Part shown: one piece after another, positions 1-9,954 of the stretch | How the letters are laid out: each line of letters opens with the position of its first letter | Numbering within the stretch: the stretch's first letter is position 1 | Source: Schoenoplectus triqueter | Lineage: Eukaryota; Streptophyta; Magnoliopsida; Poales; Cyperaceae | Length of the DNA: 28,851 nt | Assembly: GCA_964058805.1 (NCBI GenBank) | Contig: CAXKVV010000700.1 | Location: 1-28,851, forward strand | Direction of reading: 5' to 3' | Translations under genes and position numbers: made by a program | The notes under the pieces: generated by a model | The model's database searches: none | What the model was told of the DNA's origin: nothing | Seen by the model: only the letters and a program-made list of their open reading frames with translations

Positions 1-1751
1 ATCTGTTGGCTGTTGACCTGTTGTCCCCCCTTCTACTGTTGCAAAAAATGTCGTATCCTATGTGCAAACTGCCAAAAGAAACAACAAAGTTGGATATGAA
101 TTTAGTATTTTGACTGTTGGTTGTTTTTAGACGATGTAAAAAGTTTATGGATGTTGAATATTAATGTGCATTGAGAATAACAATTTTTAGCTTTGAATGG
201 TTTGGCGTTAACAAGAAGATGATAGCATGTCTTGTTATATATATCCCGTTCTAATATTATTTACAAATTGTGAAACATTTTTTCTCTCTGTTTAATAATT
301 GAGTAATGCCACAAAATTGAATAGACCCTAAAATATATAGAGTTGGGGCAAATTGTGTTTCAGTGTTTGCTTAATATGATATTTCCTGAGCGGTTTTTCT
401 TCCATTCGGTTTTTGAAATCATATATTCCCCAGTATAATATGGAATATATGCATTCGAATCTTTAATTATGAAAAATATAGCCCTCCAATTTATTGATGG
501 TGTACTTTTGTTCAAATCAGCAGCTATGTTGTCTTTTTTTTTAAAGAGAAGGAATTCGGTGTCGTTAATTTTAATAATATCTGAAAATGGACATCAAATA
601 CCACTACAATTAGTGGCATCAGACCTCTTCTTTTTTTTTTTTTAAAAAAAAATACTTTTGTCGAAATTAATTTTGTGGGTGAAAATATTTAAAAAATTCA
701 TTTGTACTAACCTAGTGCAATTTCATTATCATACAAAATTCAATAATGTATTTTTTAGCAAAACAACGAAATTATCAAAAAATGATTTAGCTATATAATA
801 TATGCTATGATTATCCTCCGAGCTTTATCTTGAAAAAAAATATTTGTTGAAAAATATTAAAGTTGTAGAAGTGGATATATGTATATTAAATTTGGTATTA
901 ATTCGACAAGTTATGGGCGTTATTTATTTTTTTAGAAACACTAAAATTGTTTATGACAATACAGAAATACAATTAATTGTGCTGTAATTCATGCATTGGA
1001 ACACAAAGGAGTTGAATTCTCTTAAAGCGTTCTATTATAACAAAGTATATCAGCAACATTTTTAACAAGGAAAAAGAAAAAAAGAATCATAACTCATAAG
1101 CTATCTGAACAAAATAAATTAAAAAATTAAAATTGATGAAAGAAGAGATAATGTCACTTGCCTCAAAAACTAAGAAAAAAAAACAATTAATACTCTTTAG
1201 TCTTTGTACACATCATAACATTTACTTTTACACAAGTATATGGTCCAAAACACCATTTTAATTGACTACAGCTGTACAACAGCTACCTCTGCATGTGTGT
1301 ACTGTGTTTGTGTAGCTCCCATGTAAAGAAAACTACAAAAGCTTTGTTATCCTGACATAAAGCATGTAACAGCGTAGTTTGTCACGATCCATGTCGATAC
1401 TTGGATCTGAATTGAACGAGAACAAATGAGACACATATCAAATTAAGAAGGCTAATTCTGCTATTAATTTATTAAATCAATGACAATGATTTTTTCACAT
1501 CGACTTTTTCCTTTTGACCATGTTCTCTGGGCTATGTCTTTCAAATTGGGCCCATTCAGATTTTGGTTTACTTTCTTTGTAATTATGATTGATCCATTGA
1601 TTTGTTTGGGAGCCGTTAATTATTTTCCATGTTTATGTCTAAATGGATTAGGATTGAACTTTTTCGTATGCACACATCACATTTTTCTATGGTCAATTTA
1701 CTTTTGGTAATTACTATCGTGATAATCTGCGTCAATCACCCTTAATTCTCG
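1..1751. other. AT-rich intergenic DNA without a recognisable gene
   Basis: This stretch is AT-rich with many short homopolymer A and T runs. The longest reading frame, about 76 codons at 1480-1710 on the plus strand, is rich in Phe, Leu and Ile as expected from AT-rich noncoding DNA, and I recognise no domain in it. The first 120 bases are slightly less AT-rich and could be the end of a transcript lying left of the window, but nothing in the sequence proves this. Confidence 0.6.
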
Positions 1752-1911
1752 GGGTCCGTTTAGCAAATTAAGGAATAACCTTGGAAGAGTGATAATTTTG
1801 GAAGAGTGATAGAATAATATTTTTTTGAAAGAGTGGTAGAAGAGTGGTATTCTTGACTATTCGGAAGAGCGAAAATATCGTTTGACAGTTATTACTCAGA
1901 ATAGTTAAAAT

Positions 1912-3015
1912 ATGAATAATTATGATACTAATAATGATGATGATGATGATGATAATAATAGTAAAATAATAATCATAATAGTAAGATAATAATAATAATA
2001 AAGTAATAAAAAATAATCATAATAAATAATAATATTATAATAGTAATATAATAAAAATATAAACATAATCATAATATAGTAATATAATAAAAAAAATATA
2101 ATTACAATCATAATTATAATAATAATATAATAATAATAAATCATAATTTTAATAATATAATCATAATATAATAATCATAATCATAATCATAATCATGATA
2201 ATAATAATTATAGTCATAATCATAATAATATAACCATAATCATAATCATAATAATATAATCATAATCATAAAAATAATTATAAATAATTATAATTATAAT
2301 AATATAATAATAAATTAATCATAAATATAATCAACATATAATAATATAATACAACATAATAAAATAATAATAAAGTAATAAAAAATAATCATAATAAATA
2401 ATAATATTAAAATAATAATATAGTAATATAATAAAAAAAATTATAATTACAATCATAATTATAATAATATAATAATAATAAGTAATTATAATTTTAATAA
2501 TATAATAATCATAATCATAATAATAAAAATATAATCATAATCATAAAAATAATTATAAATAATTATAATTATAATAATATAATAATAAATTAATCATCAC
2601 TATAATCAACATATAATAATATAATACATAATAAAATAATAATAAGTAATAATAATCATAATCATAATCATCATAATATAATAATATAATAATAAATAAT
2701 CTTGATCATAATAATATAATAATAAAATAATTATATTTATATTCATAATATAATAATATAATATTAAAATTATATTTATAATAATAATAATAAATAATAT
2801 AATAATACTAATGGTAACGATAATATAATAACAATAATGATAATAATAATTTAATAATAATAATATAATGATAATAATAATAATAATAAATAATAATAAT
2901 ATTAATATAATAATAAATTATAATCATAAATATAATATAATAATATAATAATATAATAATACTAAATCTTAGTCATAATCATAATATAATAATATAATAC
3001 ATCATAATCAAATAA
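1912..3015. repeat. Hypervariable AT trinucleotide core, almost free of G on the plus strand
   Basis: About 1.1 kb consists of irregular runs of AAT, CAT and GAT triplets mixed with TATAATA blocks. After the short GATGATGAT run near 1935-1951, G almost vanishes: I count fewer than 20 G in 1981-3000, while C is several times more frequent. Internal near-repeats are visible; for example, the segments starting near 1984 and near 2361 resemble each other. The minus-strand reading frame here is an artefact giving poly-Tyr/Ile. The matching core of the second copy is only about 0.45 kb. Confidence 0.85.
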
Positions 3016-3032
3016 TAATCGTTATTCCGACG

Positions 3033-3069
3033 AATCCGGTATTCCACCTATAAATTGGTATACCGGATT
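3033..3069. other. Stem-loop near the right end of the TIR element
   Basis: AATCCGGTAT (3033-3042) and ATACCGGATT (3060-3069) form a perfect 10-bp stem around a 17-nt loop. The same position in the short copy (27554-27590) also forms a stem, with a compensatory G-C to A-T change and one pair that became G-T. This suggests the hairpin, or the palindromic protein site it represents, is part of the element and not chance. Confidence 0.6.
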
Positions 3070-3181
3070 AGCACTATTCCGCACTCTTCTACTTAGTCTG
3101 AAATCCGTTTGGCAAATTAATTCGTCGGAATAGCTATTCTATTCTAATTTTTTGTTATTTCATTGACTGCCAAACACTCCC

Positions 3182-3889
3182 TTGATGTGTCCAACTAAAA
3201 CATATTTCCTTTTTTTAGTTTTAGGTCTCTAAGTATCTATAGCCTATATAGGTGTGAATTCAATCAAGTATAATAAAATCAAGGATAACACTGATTTATG
3301 AGGGTTAGACCACAGATAGTGTTAGGTCTCTGTCTAACCCATTTTTGTTTCTCCTCGTACCACTCCACTGAGATAGGGTCTCATAAAAATGAAGCACAAA
3401 ACTTTTCCATACTCAGCAAGCCTCCAATGTGAGAGCAACATTCCATGAGTATGCTGCAAAAGAGCATCAGTGAGACTTCATGGTCATGTCAGTACCTAAC
3501 TAACTATCTGTTGCGCCCCATCCCCATGGGACACCATCACAGCCATAAGCAGCTCTAAGTGTCATAGGATAGGAAGCATGAGGCCCCTCTGAAGACCTAG
3601 GGGCCTAATGATCAGGCATCCTGTGGCACATGTTTGCTGGTACAACTAATTGTCTGATGTAGATCGAAATCATCGAATTGAGTATTGAGAGTTTGTGGGG
3701 CCCCTGAATCGGTGGGAGGCCTGGTATCCAACGGAGGCAGAGCGCTTTCCAGAAAGCTCTGGTCAAGAATATGAATTGTCTCGTGAATTCAACAACCATT
3801 TAAATTACGCTTTCCAGAGGCGTAAAGTAACTATTTAAATTGTTCGTCTCGTCAATCCAAAATACCGTTGTAAGTTGTAACTGTTCGGT
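3182..3889. other. Intergenic DNA containing a GC-richer island
   Basis: Between about 3340 and 3800 the base composition rises well above the flanks and several perfect short palindromes occur: GGGTTAGAC with GTCTAACCC (3302-3340), AGGCCCCT with AGGGGCCT (3581-3606), and GGGGCCCC near 3697-3704. The reading frames are short (64 codons at best) and I recognise no protein. It could be an old gene fragment or part of a transposon, but I have no family to assign. Confidence 0.4.
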
Positions 3890-4196
3890 TCGAGGGTCAA
3901 ATCCAACAACTATTTTTTTTAATAAATGTAGTTTTAGGATTGATGATCATTTAAATTTTATTATTTTTGATAATCCCTCAAAGACCGTTAAATTAAAACT
4001 GTTGTAAATTATATAAAAATTTAGTAATTTTTAATGAACTATTAAATGATAATGAAATTATATGAAATTTGAATGATAATCAAACTATAAGTAGAATGAT
4101 ATATTTATAATTTTTTTAAGATTTTTTTTGAATTTATTTAGAAATCCATTGTCAAAATTGTCAAAATAATCCATCGTCAACTGGTCCCTTCCCTTT
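3890..4196. mobile_element. Fragment related to the MITE at 23710-24093
   Basis: The right half (about 4050-4165) resembles the right half of the element at 23710-24093. Both contain a TGAAATTTGAA block, then AT-rich sequence, then a GAATTTATTTA block and a terminal stretch with repeated TGTCAA. The left boundary is not visible, and 3890 is only where the resemblance plausibly begins. No target-site duplication was found. This is a by-eye relationship and needs an alignment. Confidence 0.35.
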
Positions 4197-4257
4197 ATAA
4201 ATTATGCATTTCTTCTTAATTTCTAATCGACATGAATTTTCTTCTAGAGTTGAATTG

Positions 4258-4388
4258 ATTTCAACGTAGATGAAATTACGTTGAAATCAATAGAAATAAT
4301 TTTGAATTGAACTTTTGAGTGAAATTGTGTTGATACAGTTCTCAACTCTCACACAAAATTATTTCTTTTAATTTCATCTACGTTGAAG
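4258..4388. repeat. Small foldback (inverted repeat) sequence
   Basis: TCAACGTAGATGAAATT (4261-4277) has an exact 17-nt reverse complement at 4370-4386. Next to it AGAAATAATTTTG (4292-4304) pairs with 4354-4366. The left arm carries an extra segment that makes its own 12-bp stem: GATTTCAACGTA (4257-4268) with 4277-4288. The whole can fold into a hairpin of about 130 nt. It is probably a tiny MITE remnant; no coding potential and no target duplication is visible. Confidence 0.6.
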
Positions 4389-4439
4389 GGATCAGTGTAG
4401 ATGTGGATAGGCTCAGTAGCTCATTTGTTGTGCACAGAC

Positions 4440-4540
4440 TAAGTTTTACTTTTGTAAACTCTTTTTGTTAGTATGCGGCACACTCAAATGTGTGAGGTTG
4501 TGGGTCTAAAGATATAGGTTTTATTTTTATTTTTTTATGA
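4440..4540 (+). mobile_element. Possible tRNA-derived SINE relic
   Basis: An A-box-like segment, CTCTTTTTGTTAGTATGCG, ends near 4477. It is followed by a 5-bp stem CACAC/GTGTG with a 6-nt loop (4479-4494) in the place of an anticodon arm, and then by GAGGTTGTGGGTCTAAA (4494-4510), which resembles a degenerate B box such as GGTTCRANYCC. A T-rich tail follows (4518-4537). Spacing between the two boxes fits a tRNA-like head. Several promoter bases are changed, so it is not a functional tRNA gene. A second A-box-like segment sits at 4417-4430. Confidence 0.3.
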
Positions 4541-5444
4541 CAAACTCTATTATACCGCATGTCTCCTTTATTTGATTTATCTCTTCTCTTCTCTTTTACC
4601 TTAATTGTAATATCTACTTATGAGAATCAAATTTGATTGTCTTTCGATGCCATAAACTTCTAAATTAAGTCCAAAACCGTTAGAAATTATGGTTTAGCAC
4701 TTCATTGACCTAACATACATCTATAGCCTACGTTATGAAGCTCCAACAATTTATTATGCAAATGATGAGTAAGTTTTCTCAATTTTATAATAGAGGAGGG
4801 ATTTAATGTCTATGATATTATCAGTGGCGGAAATAAAGAGGGTTAGAGGGCCTGGCGCCCCATAATTTATGAAAATGTATAGAGATGTTAAGAAAATTAA
4901 TTATATTCGTATGAGAGTTATTTGTTGCCCCTATAATTTATTTCAATCATTTAATATTTTGAATTCCGTCGACCCGGATCTTTATATTCAAATTTTGACT
5001 CCACCCCTGATTATTTTGTTCGTCATGTTTATTTTTTTATTTGCACATAAATTTATAATCTAAATCGTTGGATGTAGTTTACATAATCTCAATTATATAT
5101 ATTTGAAAATTATAAAATTTTAATGTCATTTGAATAGCAATATATTGAGAAGATTAAATTATAAATTTTGGTCCGTTAATTGTACTAACTCTTGATGCAA
5201 ATATAAATGATATTGAAATAATAATAAAATTTGTGCACCATGAGGTTGAAAAAAATGGAGAGCAGACTATCTCAATAAATAATACTGCCAACCATGTGTA
5301 GAGACTAGAGAAAAAACTGGATTGTTTACAAAAGCGAAAGGCGATCTTTCTTATTGCCTGTCAAGGCCTCAAGGGGATTGAGATTTGCATGAGATATTAG
5401 CAATGAACGTCCTTTTGCTATATATATATATAGAGATAGAGAGA
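4541..5444. other. AT-rich intergenic DNA
   Basis: I find no gene, long repeat or convincing regulatory site here. The 64-codon frame at 4869-5063 has no recognisable features. A short (TA)n run at 5420-5433 abuts the foldback element that follows. Confidence 0.5.
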
Positions 5445-5826
5445 GTGGAGATACCGTGAGATTAACTCAAAAAACATATCAAATCATTTCGAAATTTTAA
5501 TTTATCATTCTCATTAAATTCTTTATATGAAAATCTCATGGGATGCAAAAATTTGGAGCGATTTGAGGTTTTTAAGTTGTGGTTTTTAATTTTTGAAAAT
5601 CAACTCTAATAATAATAATAATATATTCAATACTTGAACATCATTTTAAAAAATTAAAAATGGTGACTTAAAAAACTCAAAACACTCCAAATTTTTGCAT
5701 CCCACAAGATTTTTATATAAAGAATTTAATGAGAATGATAAATTAAAATTTCGAGACGATTTAATATGTTTTTTGAGTTAAGCTTACGGAATGCCTCTGT
5801 GAGCTTAAGCTCACGGTATCTCTACT
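5445..5826. mobile_element. Foldback MITE with arms of about 160-190 bp
   Basis: The left arm (about 5445-5608) starts GTGGAGATACCGTGAG. The reverse complement of the right arm (about 5637-5826) starts AGTAGAGATACCGTGAG, and the two then match almost base for base through the blocks CATTCTCATTAAATTC and GGGATGCAAAAATTTGGAG. The loop is about 30 nt and holds a short AAT run. The right arm has roughly 27 extra bases near its end, including the perfect 16-bp palindrome GTGAGCTTAAGCTCAC (5799-5814). Both sides are (TA)n repeats, so the element sits in a TA microsatellite and the target duplication cannot be read. The superfamily is undetermined. Confidence 0.85.
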
Positions 5827-7956
5827 ATATATATATATATATATATATATATTGATAATAAACTAATAACTCTCTCATTTGCGTTGACTTCCAATATGGT
5901 TTTCTGATGTTCCCGTAAACAAGCATGTGCATGTGTGAACAAATTTCTTATGGGCTAGGAAAATAAAGCCCGGCCCAAATATTTTTCTATGGACTACAAT
6001 TTCAATGTTTAACCTCGTCATGCTTCAATCTCATATTTCTTTCTATTTGTTGCAATTCCAGAACCACCTTGAGCCCATTTATTAGCTTTACACTTTAACA
6101 CTTCCTTTTAGTATTTCTTTTTTTTTTAATTTAAAAAAGATCAGTTCACTTATTACCAACCAATATGTTTCATTAAAACAAAGTTCTATAAACAAGTATA
6201 AATTTCAAAATGTAGAAATAAAATTATAGAATTAGAAATATACATTCTAATTCTCAACAACACAAAAAGCTGCCTCTTGGCCTAACCAAATAATGACTGA
6301 AACATGCTTCTCTGCAAGGGGGGGAAAAAAAATTCTTACATAGAGGACACCTCGCAATAAAAAATAGGTCTCATTTGTTGGTGTAAATTTCCACGAGCAA
6401 GAAGCAGGGGATAATTAAAGTTTCTTTTCAAAATAGGATGAGAAAAATATGGAACTTGTTAATATTTAATATACAAAGGAAAAATTATAATTAAAAAAAG
6501 AATCATTCTATTGCCGATTTGTGAATATTTATTTTTCCCTCGAGAAGATATATGCTATGCAAAGCTTACATTTAATTAATTAAAATTGTCTATAGTATTG
6601 CTGCCTTCCCTGGACGGCAACGTTAGACAAAAACTTAAGTCTAAAGAAATAAACAACTAGGAGTCTGATTTGACTTGTTATTTTCAATTTTGTTTTTTAA
6701 GCATAAATTTTGTAACGGTCTTAGGTTACAAAATAAAAGAAAAAGAAAGCGAGATATGTCTCAGGCAATAAAAACATTCGGATCTACTGTCACTGTTTTC
6801 CTGTTCAGAGTATCGACCTCGTTGTTTGAGGTAAAATGAATTAATGAAAAGGGGCATGCAAATCAAATTGGCAGAAAAAGACACAAGACCAACTCCCCTT
6901 TCTTCATGATCATGGCAATGATCATCATAACAATAAAGATCAGTGCTTTTCATACCCACAAACGCCTCCAACCACTAATTCAGTTTCATAATTAGCCAAT
7001 TGTTATTCACTACTGCATTCTTAAGCAACAAGAGGAAAAAGACCCGGTTTATGATTTGTCCTGTATAAATTATTCAGTGTAAAATGTATGGTAAGTTGCT
7101 GAATTATAGTGAACATCTCAATTATATTTTTTTATACACTTGACATATTGGTATGGTAGTCTACACCTGAGAAAATGGCTATGGAATATATGTGATGAGA
7201 ATAAAAATCTAATAATTATTTCATGGATCGGAAGCGTGTAACGCATTTGACACACACACACACACACACGCACACACACGCACATATTGGTGCTATCCAA
7301 ATAAGAATCTGATCATTGGGACTTTGCAACAATTTTCAAAATATGAAAATAATTTGTATCATAAAGAGAAATTTCATTTTGAAATTGTGTATGACAATTT
7401 TGACAGATAAATACATAATGAGAAGAGATCACCCAATACTTATTGATTTTGACAATTTTTGAAAATAAAATTATATTTAAAACTCAATATTATACATGTA
7501 TTTTTCAAACTATGTCTTAAAAATAATGAATTTGGCACTTTTCCTCCATACACTAACTAGAAATATCAATAATCCAAATTTTACAACCCTTAATGCATCA
7601 TTCAATTACATTAAATTATATTAAACTTTATTACTAGACTATCTATATCCAATGCCATACTTAAAATTTATTTTTATTAAATTAACTACAAAATCATTAT
7701 CAAGCTATGAAGATAATTATTGCCAATGAATCCTCCCTTATTTGATATTACGAGCATAAATGTGAATATTGGGGAACACATTTAAATATGTCGTTAAATT
7801 TAATATTTAGCCGAATAAAGATACACTTGGATTTTAGAGGCGTGCAGTACAGTTCAAAGAGAAAAAGTGAGCTGTTTGTTGCTCACGCACTGCCGCGCGT
7901 TGATTTAAGGGACCCAAAAAAGAAATCTGAAATTATAGAAGCAAACAGCTGAAAGC
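5827..7956. other. AT-rich intergenic DNA
   Basis: It starts with a (TA)n run to about 5852 and contains the CA repeat at 7250-7284. An 81-codon minus-strand frame (6726-6971) includes a Cys/His/Asp-rich patch near its start, but it resembles no family I know and has no supporting context, so I do not call it a gene. Otherwise I see nothing in this stretch. Confidence 0.5.
7250..7284. repeat. (CA)n microsatellite
   Basis: About 17 CA units are interrupted twice by CG, giving CACG steps near 7269 and 7279. The repeat creates a spurious Cys-Val reading frame on the minus strand. Confidence 0.95.
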
Positions 7957-8389
7957 AGCTTTTTTTATATATAATAATTATTCAAATAATCTTAATTTAT
8001 TAGTAAGAGTGATAAAATTAAAATTATAAGAATGTGAATGACAGCGTGCTACTGTCAGTGACGTTGTGTAAACGTGTCAGTCCCACTGAGGTATGTGTTT
8101 GTACAAAAACGCCACTAAGAGTGATTTGTTTTATTTTTTTTTTAATTTAGAGTGGCGCTGATAGGTTTTTATCTGGTGACGGCACCTGTGTGAAAAATGA
8201 TACTTCTATTGACGTTGATGAGTTTTTTTAAGAAAAAATAATTGAAATATAAAAAAAAGAGAAAACATCACGTTTTTACAAAACGCCACTAATAATGAGA
8301 TGCTACCATTTGTATTTTTAAAATTTTATTTTTATCACTTTTATTATTAAAATTAAAATTATTTGAATAATTATAATAATAAATCGCTG
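7957..8389. mobile_element. Mutator-like MITE with target-site duplication
   Basis: The 433-bp element is flanked by identical 10-bp direct repeats AGCTGAAAGC (7947-7956 and 8390-8399). The left end and the reverse complement of the right end match over about 88 bp, through the blocks TAATTATTCAAATAAT and AGTGATAAAA, and more weakly to about 125 bp. Long TIRs with a 9-11-bp duplication are typical of Mutator-like elements; that assignment is inference. Inside lies a second hairpin built on CGCCACT (8110-8116) and AGTGGCG (8151-8157), and ACAAAACGCCACTAA-like sequences occur as a direct repeat at 8103 and 8278. No transposase is encoded. Confidence 0.85.
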
Positions 8390-8635
8390 AGCTGAAAGCC
8401 TCGAACTAGGCTTCCATTTGCCCCTCGAAAATCTTATATTTTCAGTTACATCAGGCGTTGTCAACTGTCAGGGATATCAAAATTTGTTGACGGTAGTTAT
8501 TTGCTTGTCGGGGCCAATTCACCATATAATCTTGTTCGTCGATTATATGTTGTGTGGCACCGTATGTACAAAAGTATAGATGCATGAAAATAGTCCGGAT
8601 AAATATGAGTTTTTCCCTCTTAGAAAATCAGTACC

Positions 8636-8680
8636 ATCAACTTAATTACATCATTCATAAACGATGTAATTAATGTTGAT
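8636..8680. other. Short perfect hairpin
   Basis: TTAATTACATC (8641-8651) pairs perfectly with GATGTAATTAA (8662-8672). The outer bases ATCAAC and GTTGAT extend the stem with a one-base bulge. The loop is about 10 nt. It is too short for a typical plant microRNA precursor and is probably a transposon scar. Confidence 0.5.
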
Positions 8681-8813
8681 ACAGTTAATGCACACAAACA
8701 ATCATAAACGAGATAAAATCCGTAGACATAGAAATAATACATCAAATTAAGTTCGTGTAAAATAATGGAAAATTCGAAAAGATTCTGATGTAGGAGTCAT
8801 ATTATAGTCATCA

Positions 8814-8880
8814 CACTACAAGAACACAATTCCTTTTAAATCTAAAAAAATGCCGACGTATCAAGACCTGGCATTAAAAG
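8814..8880 (+). mobile_element. Possible solitary CACTA transposon terminus
   Basis: CACTACAAGAA (8814-8824) matches the standard start of plant CACTA (En/Spm) elements. It is followed by the A/T-rich and TGCCGACG-type sequence often seen just inside such ends. I searched for the matching TTCTTGTAGTG end downstream in this window and did not find it, so at best this is a truncated end. An 11-base match alone is weak. Confidence 0.35.
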
Positions 8881-9521
8881 TTTTTTTAGTTGCGACCAAT
8901 CACGTTTAATATTTCAATTAAATAAAGGACGAGCAATCTTCTTCTTTTTTTAAACAAACAATCGAAGACTTGAAATCAAATCCTATTATACTTGTAGGCA
9001 GGAAATTCATTAAAACTAAATTATCTTTCAGGGATTGCCAATTCAAAGTGCCAACGAATGATCTTGTATCATGAATTAAACTAGCATCCTACTTAATTGT
9101 TTTGCAAATCGCAATCAACCATTGTAATCAATTACATTATAACTATAATATAGTCATTTTTCTTCTTTGGAAAAATATAAGTTGAAAGATTCAGCCGATC
9201 AGCCTCGATGGCTTGTTCAATTCTATTCTCAGATTCTAGCACCGATTAAGGTGCGTAGGTAATTTCATCATTTATCTGATTTTTGTCTTTTCAGTTATTG
9301 AGATACAGCATACTTCAAATTCGAGCCAATTTATAATTTGATTACCCATAGATTTAAAAGTATTCAATAAAATATGATAAATGTTTTCTCAATTCTATTA
9401 AAATTATACACGCGGTGCTTAAAAATTGAAAATAATATATATAATCACATTTTAAAAAAAATAGTTTTTGAACCATGAATCAGATTATTGCATTTTCTTT
9501 CACCAGATTTAATTACCAATT

Positions 9522-9587
9522 TCAGATATTTGCAACAGCCGACCTTATCGTTCCATGAGCAAGAAAAGCCAAACTGTAGACTCCACC
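9522..9587 (-). other. Exon-like sequence with an acceptor and a stop codon
   Basis: Read on the minus strand, a good acceptor (TGTGTGCAG) is followed by exactly 22 codons ending in TGA. The peptide includes VYSLAFLAHGTIRSA, which looks less AT-driven than neighbouring frames. I do not recognise the protein and see no partner exons upstream on that strand. It could be the last exon of a decayed gene or a captured fragment, or chance. Confidence 0.2.
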
Positions 9588-9954
9588 CTGCACACAAAAC
9601 ATATCATTCATCACTAACTCTGTTGTTTCTGTTTCAAGCAATAATTTAATGCAGCTGGAATTCAATTTTATAGTTTCAAATTTTTAGGACAGAAAATGTA
9701 GTCAAGTCAGGTTAGAAAAATAAATAAAAACTCATGTAAAAGTGGAAATTATTAAATTACACAAGATAAAAAATGACAACAAATCACCCGACCCAACACT
9801 GGCAACCTTCTTCAGCATCTGATTTAGAAAATAATAATAATGACTATATACGAGATTTATTTTTCGAAAAACATATTTAAAAAATAAGAATGTCGGAGTT
9901 AAAATCCTGTCTATCAAAAAGAAAAAAAATTAAGAGAACGAATGACGACAAAAC

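Larger units (their letters stand above)
1752..3181. mobile_element. Non-autonomous TIR element, long copy with a G-poor AT core
   Basis: The left end begins GGGTCCGTTTAGCAAATT and the reverse complement of the right end begins GGGAGTGTTTGGCAGTCA. By hand the two ends match at 18 of 28 positions. Inside the left end the motif GAAGAGTG (or one-base variants) occurs about five times between 1783 and 1870, and once in inverted orientation near 3082-3090. The centre is a run of TAA, TCA and TGA triplets. A shorter copy lies at 26952-27702 and shares both ends, the subterminal motifs and a hairpin. No transposase is encoded. The G-rich start followed by GTTTGGC resembles PIF/Harbinger (Tourist) MITEs, but I find no TTA/TAA target duplication, so the superfamily stays open. 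Confidence 0.75.
8390..9954. other. AT-rich intergenic DNA with small possible relics
   Basis: Besides the hairpin at 8636-8680, the possible CACTA end at 8814 and the exon-like minus-strand piece at 9522-9587 listed separately, I find no gene. The minus-strand frame at 9732-9917 has no recognisable content. A short exon-like block with an ATG lies around 9190-9250, but it stops after about 13 codons. Confidence 0.45.

Noticed and set aside
1920..2144. 74-codon minus-strand reading frame rich in Tyr, Ile and Leu
   Set aside because: It is a translation of the AT triplet repeat core, with no amino-acid complexity beyond the repeat.
3885..3910. tRNA B-box-like sequence GGTTCGAGGGTCAAATCC
   Set aside because: No A box or tRNA fold was found at the expected distance upstream.
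7118..7300. Cys/Val-rich minus-strand frame
   Set aside because: It is the (CA)n microsatellite read in one frame.
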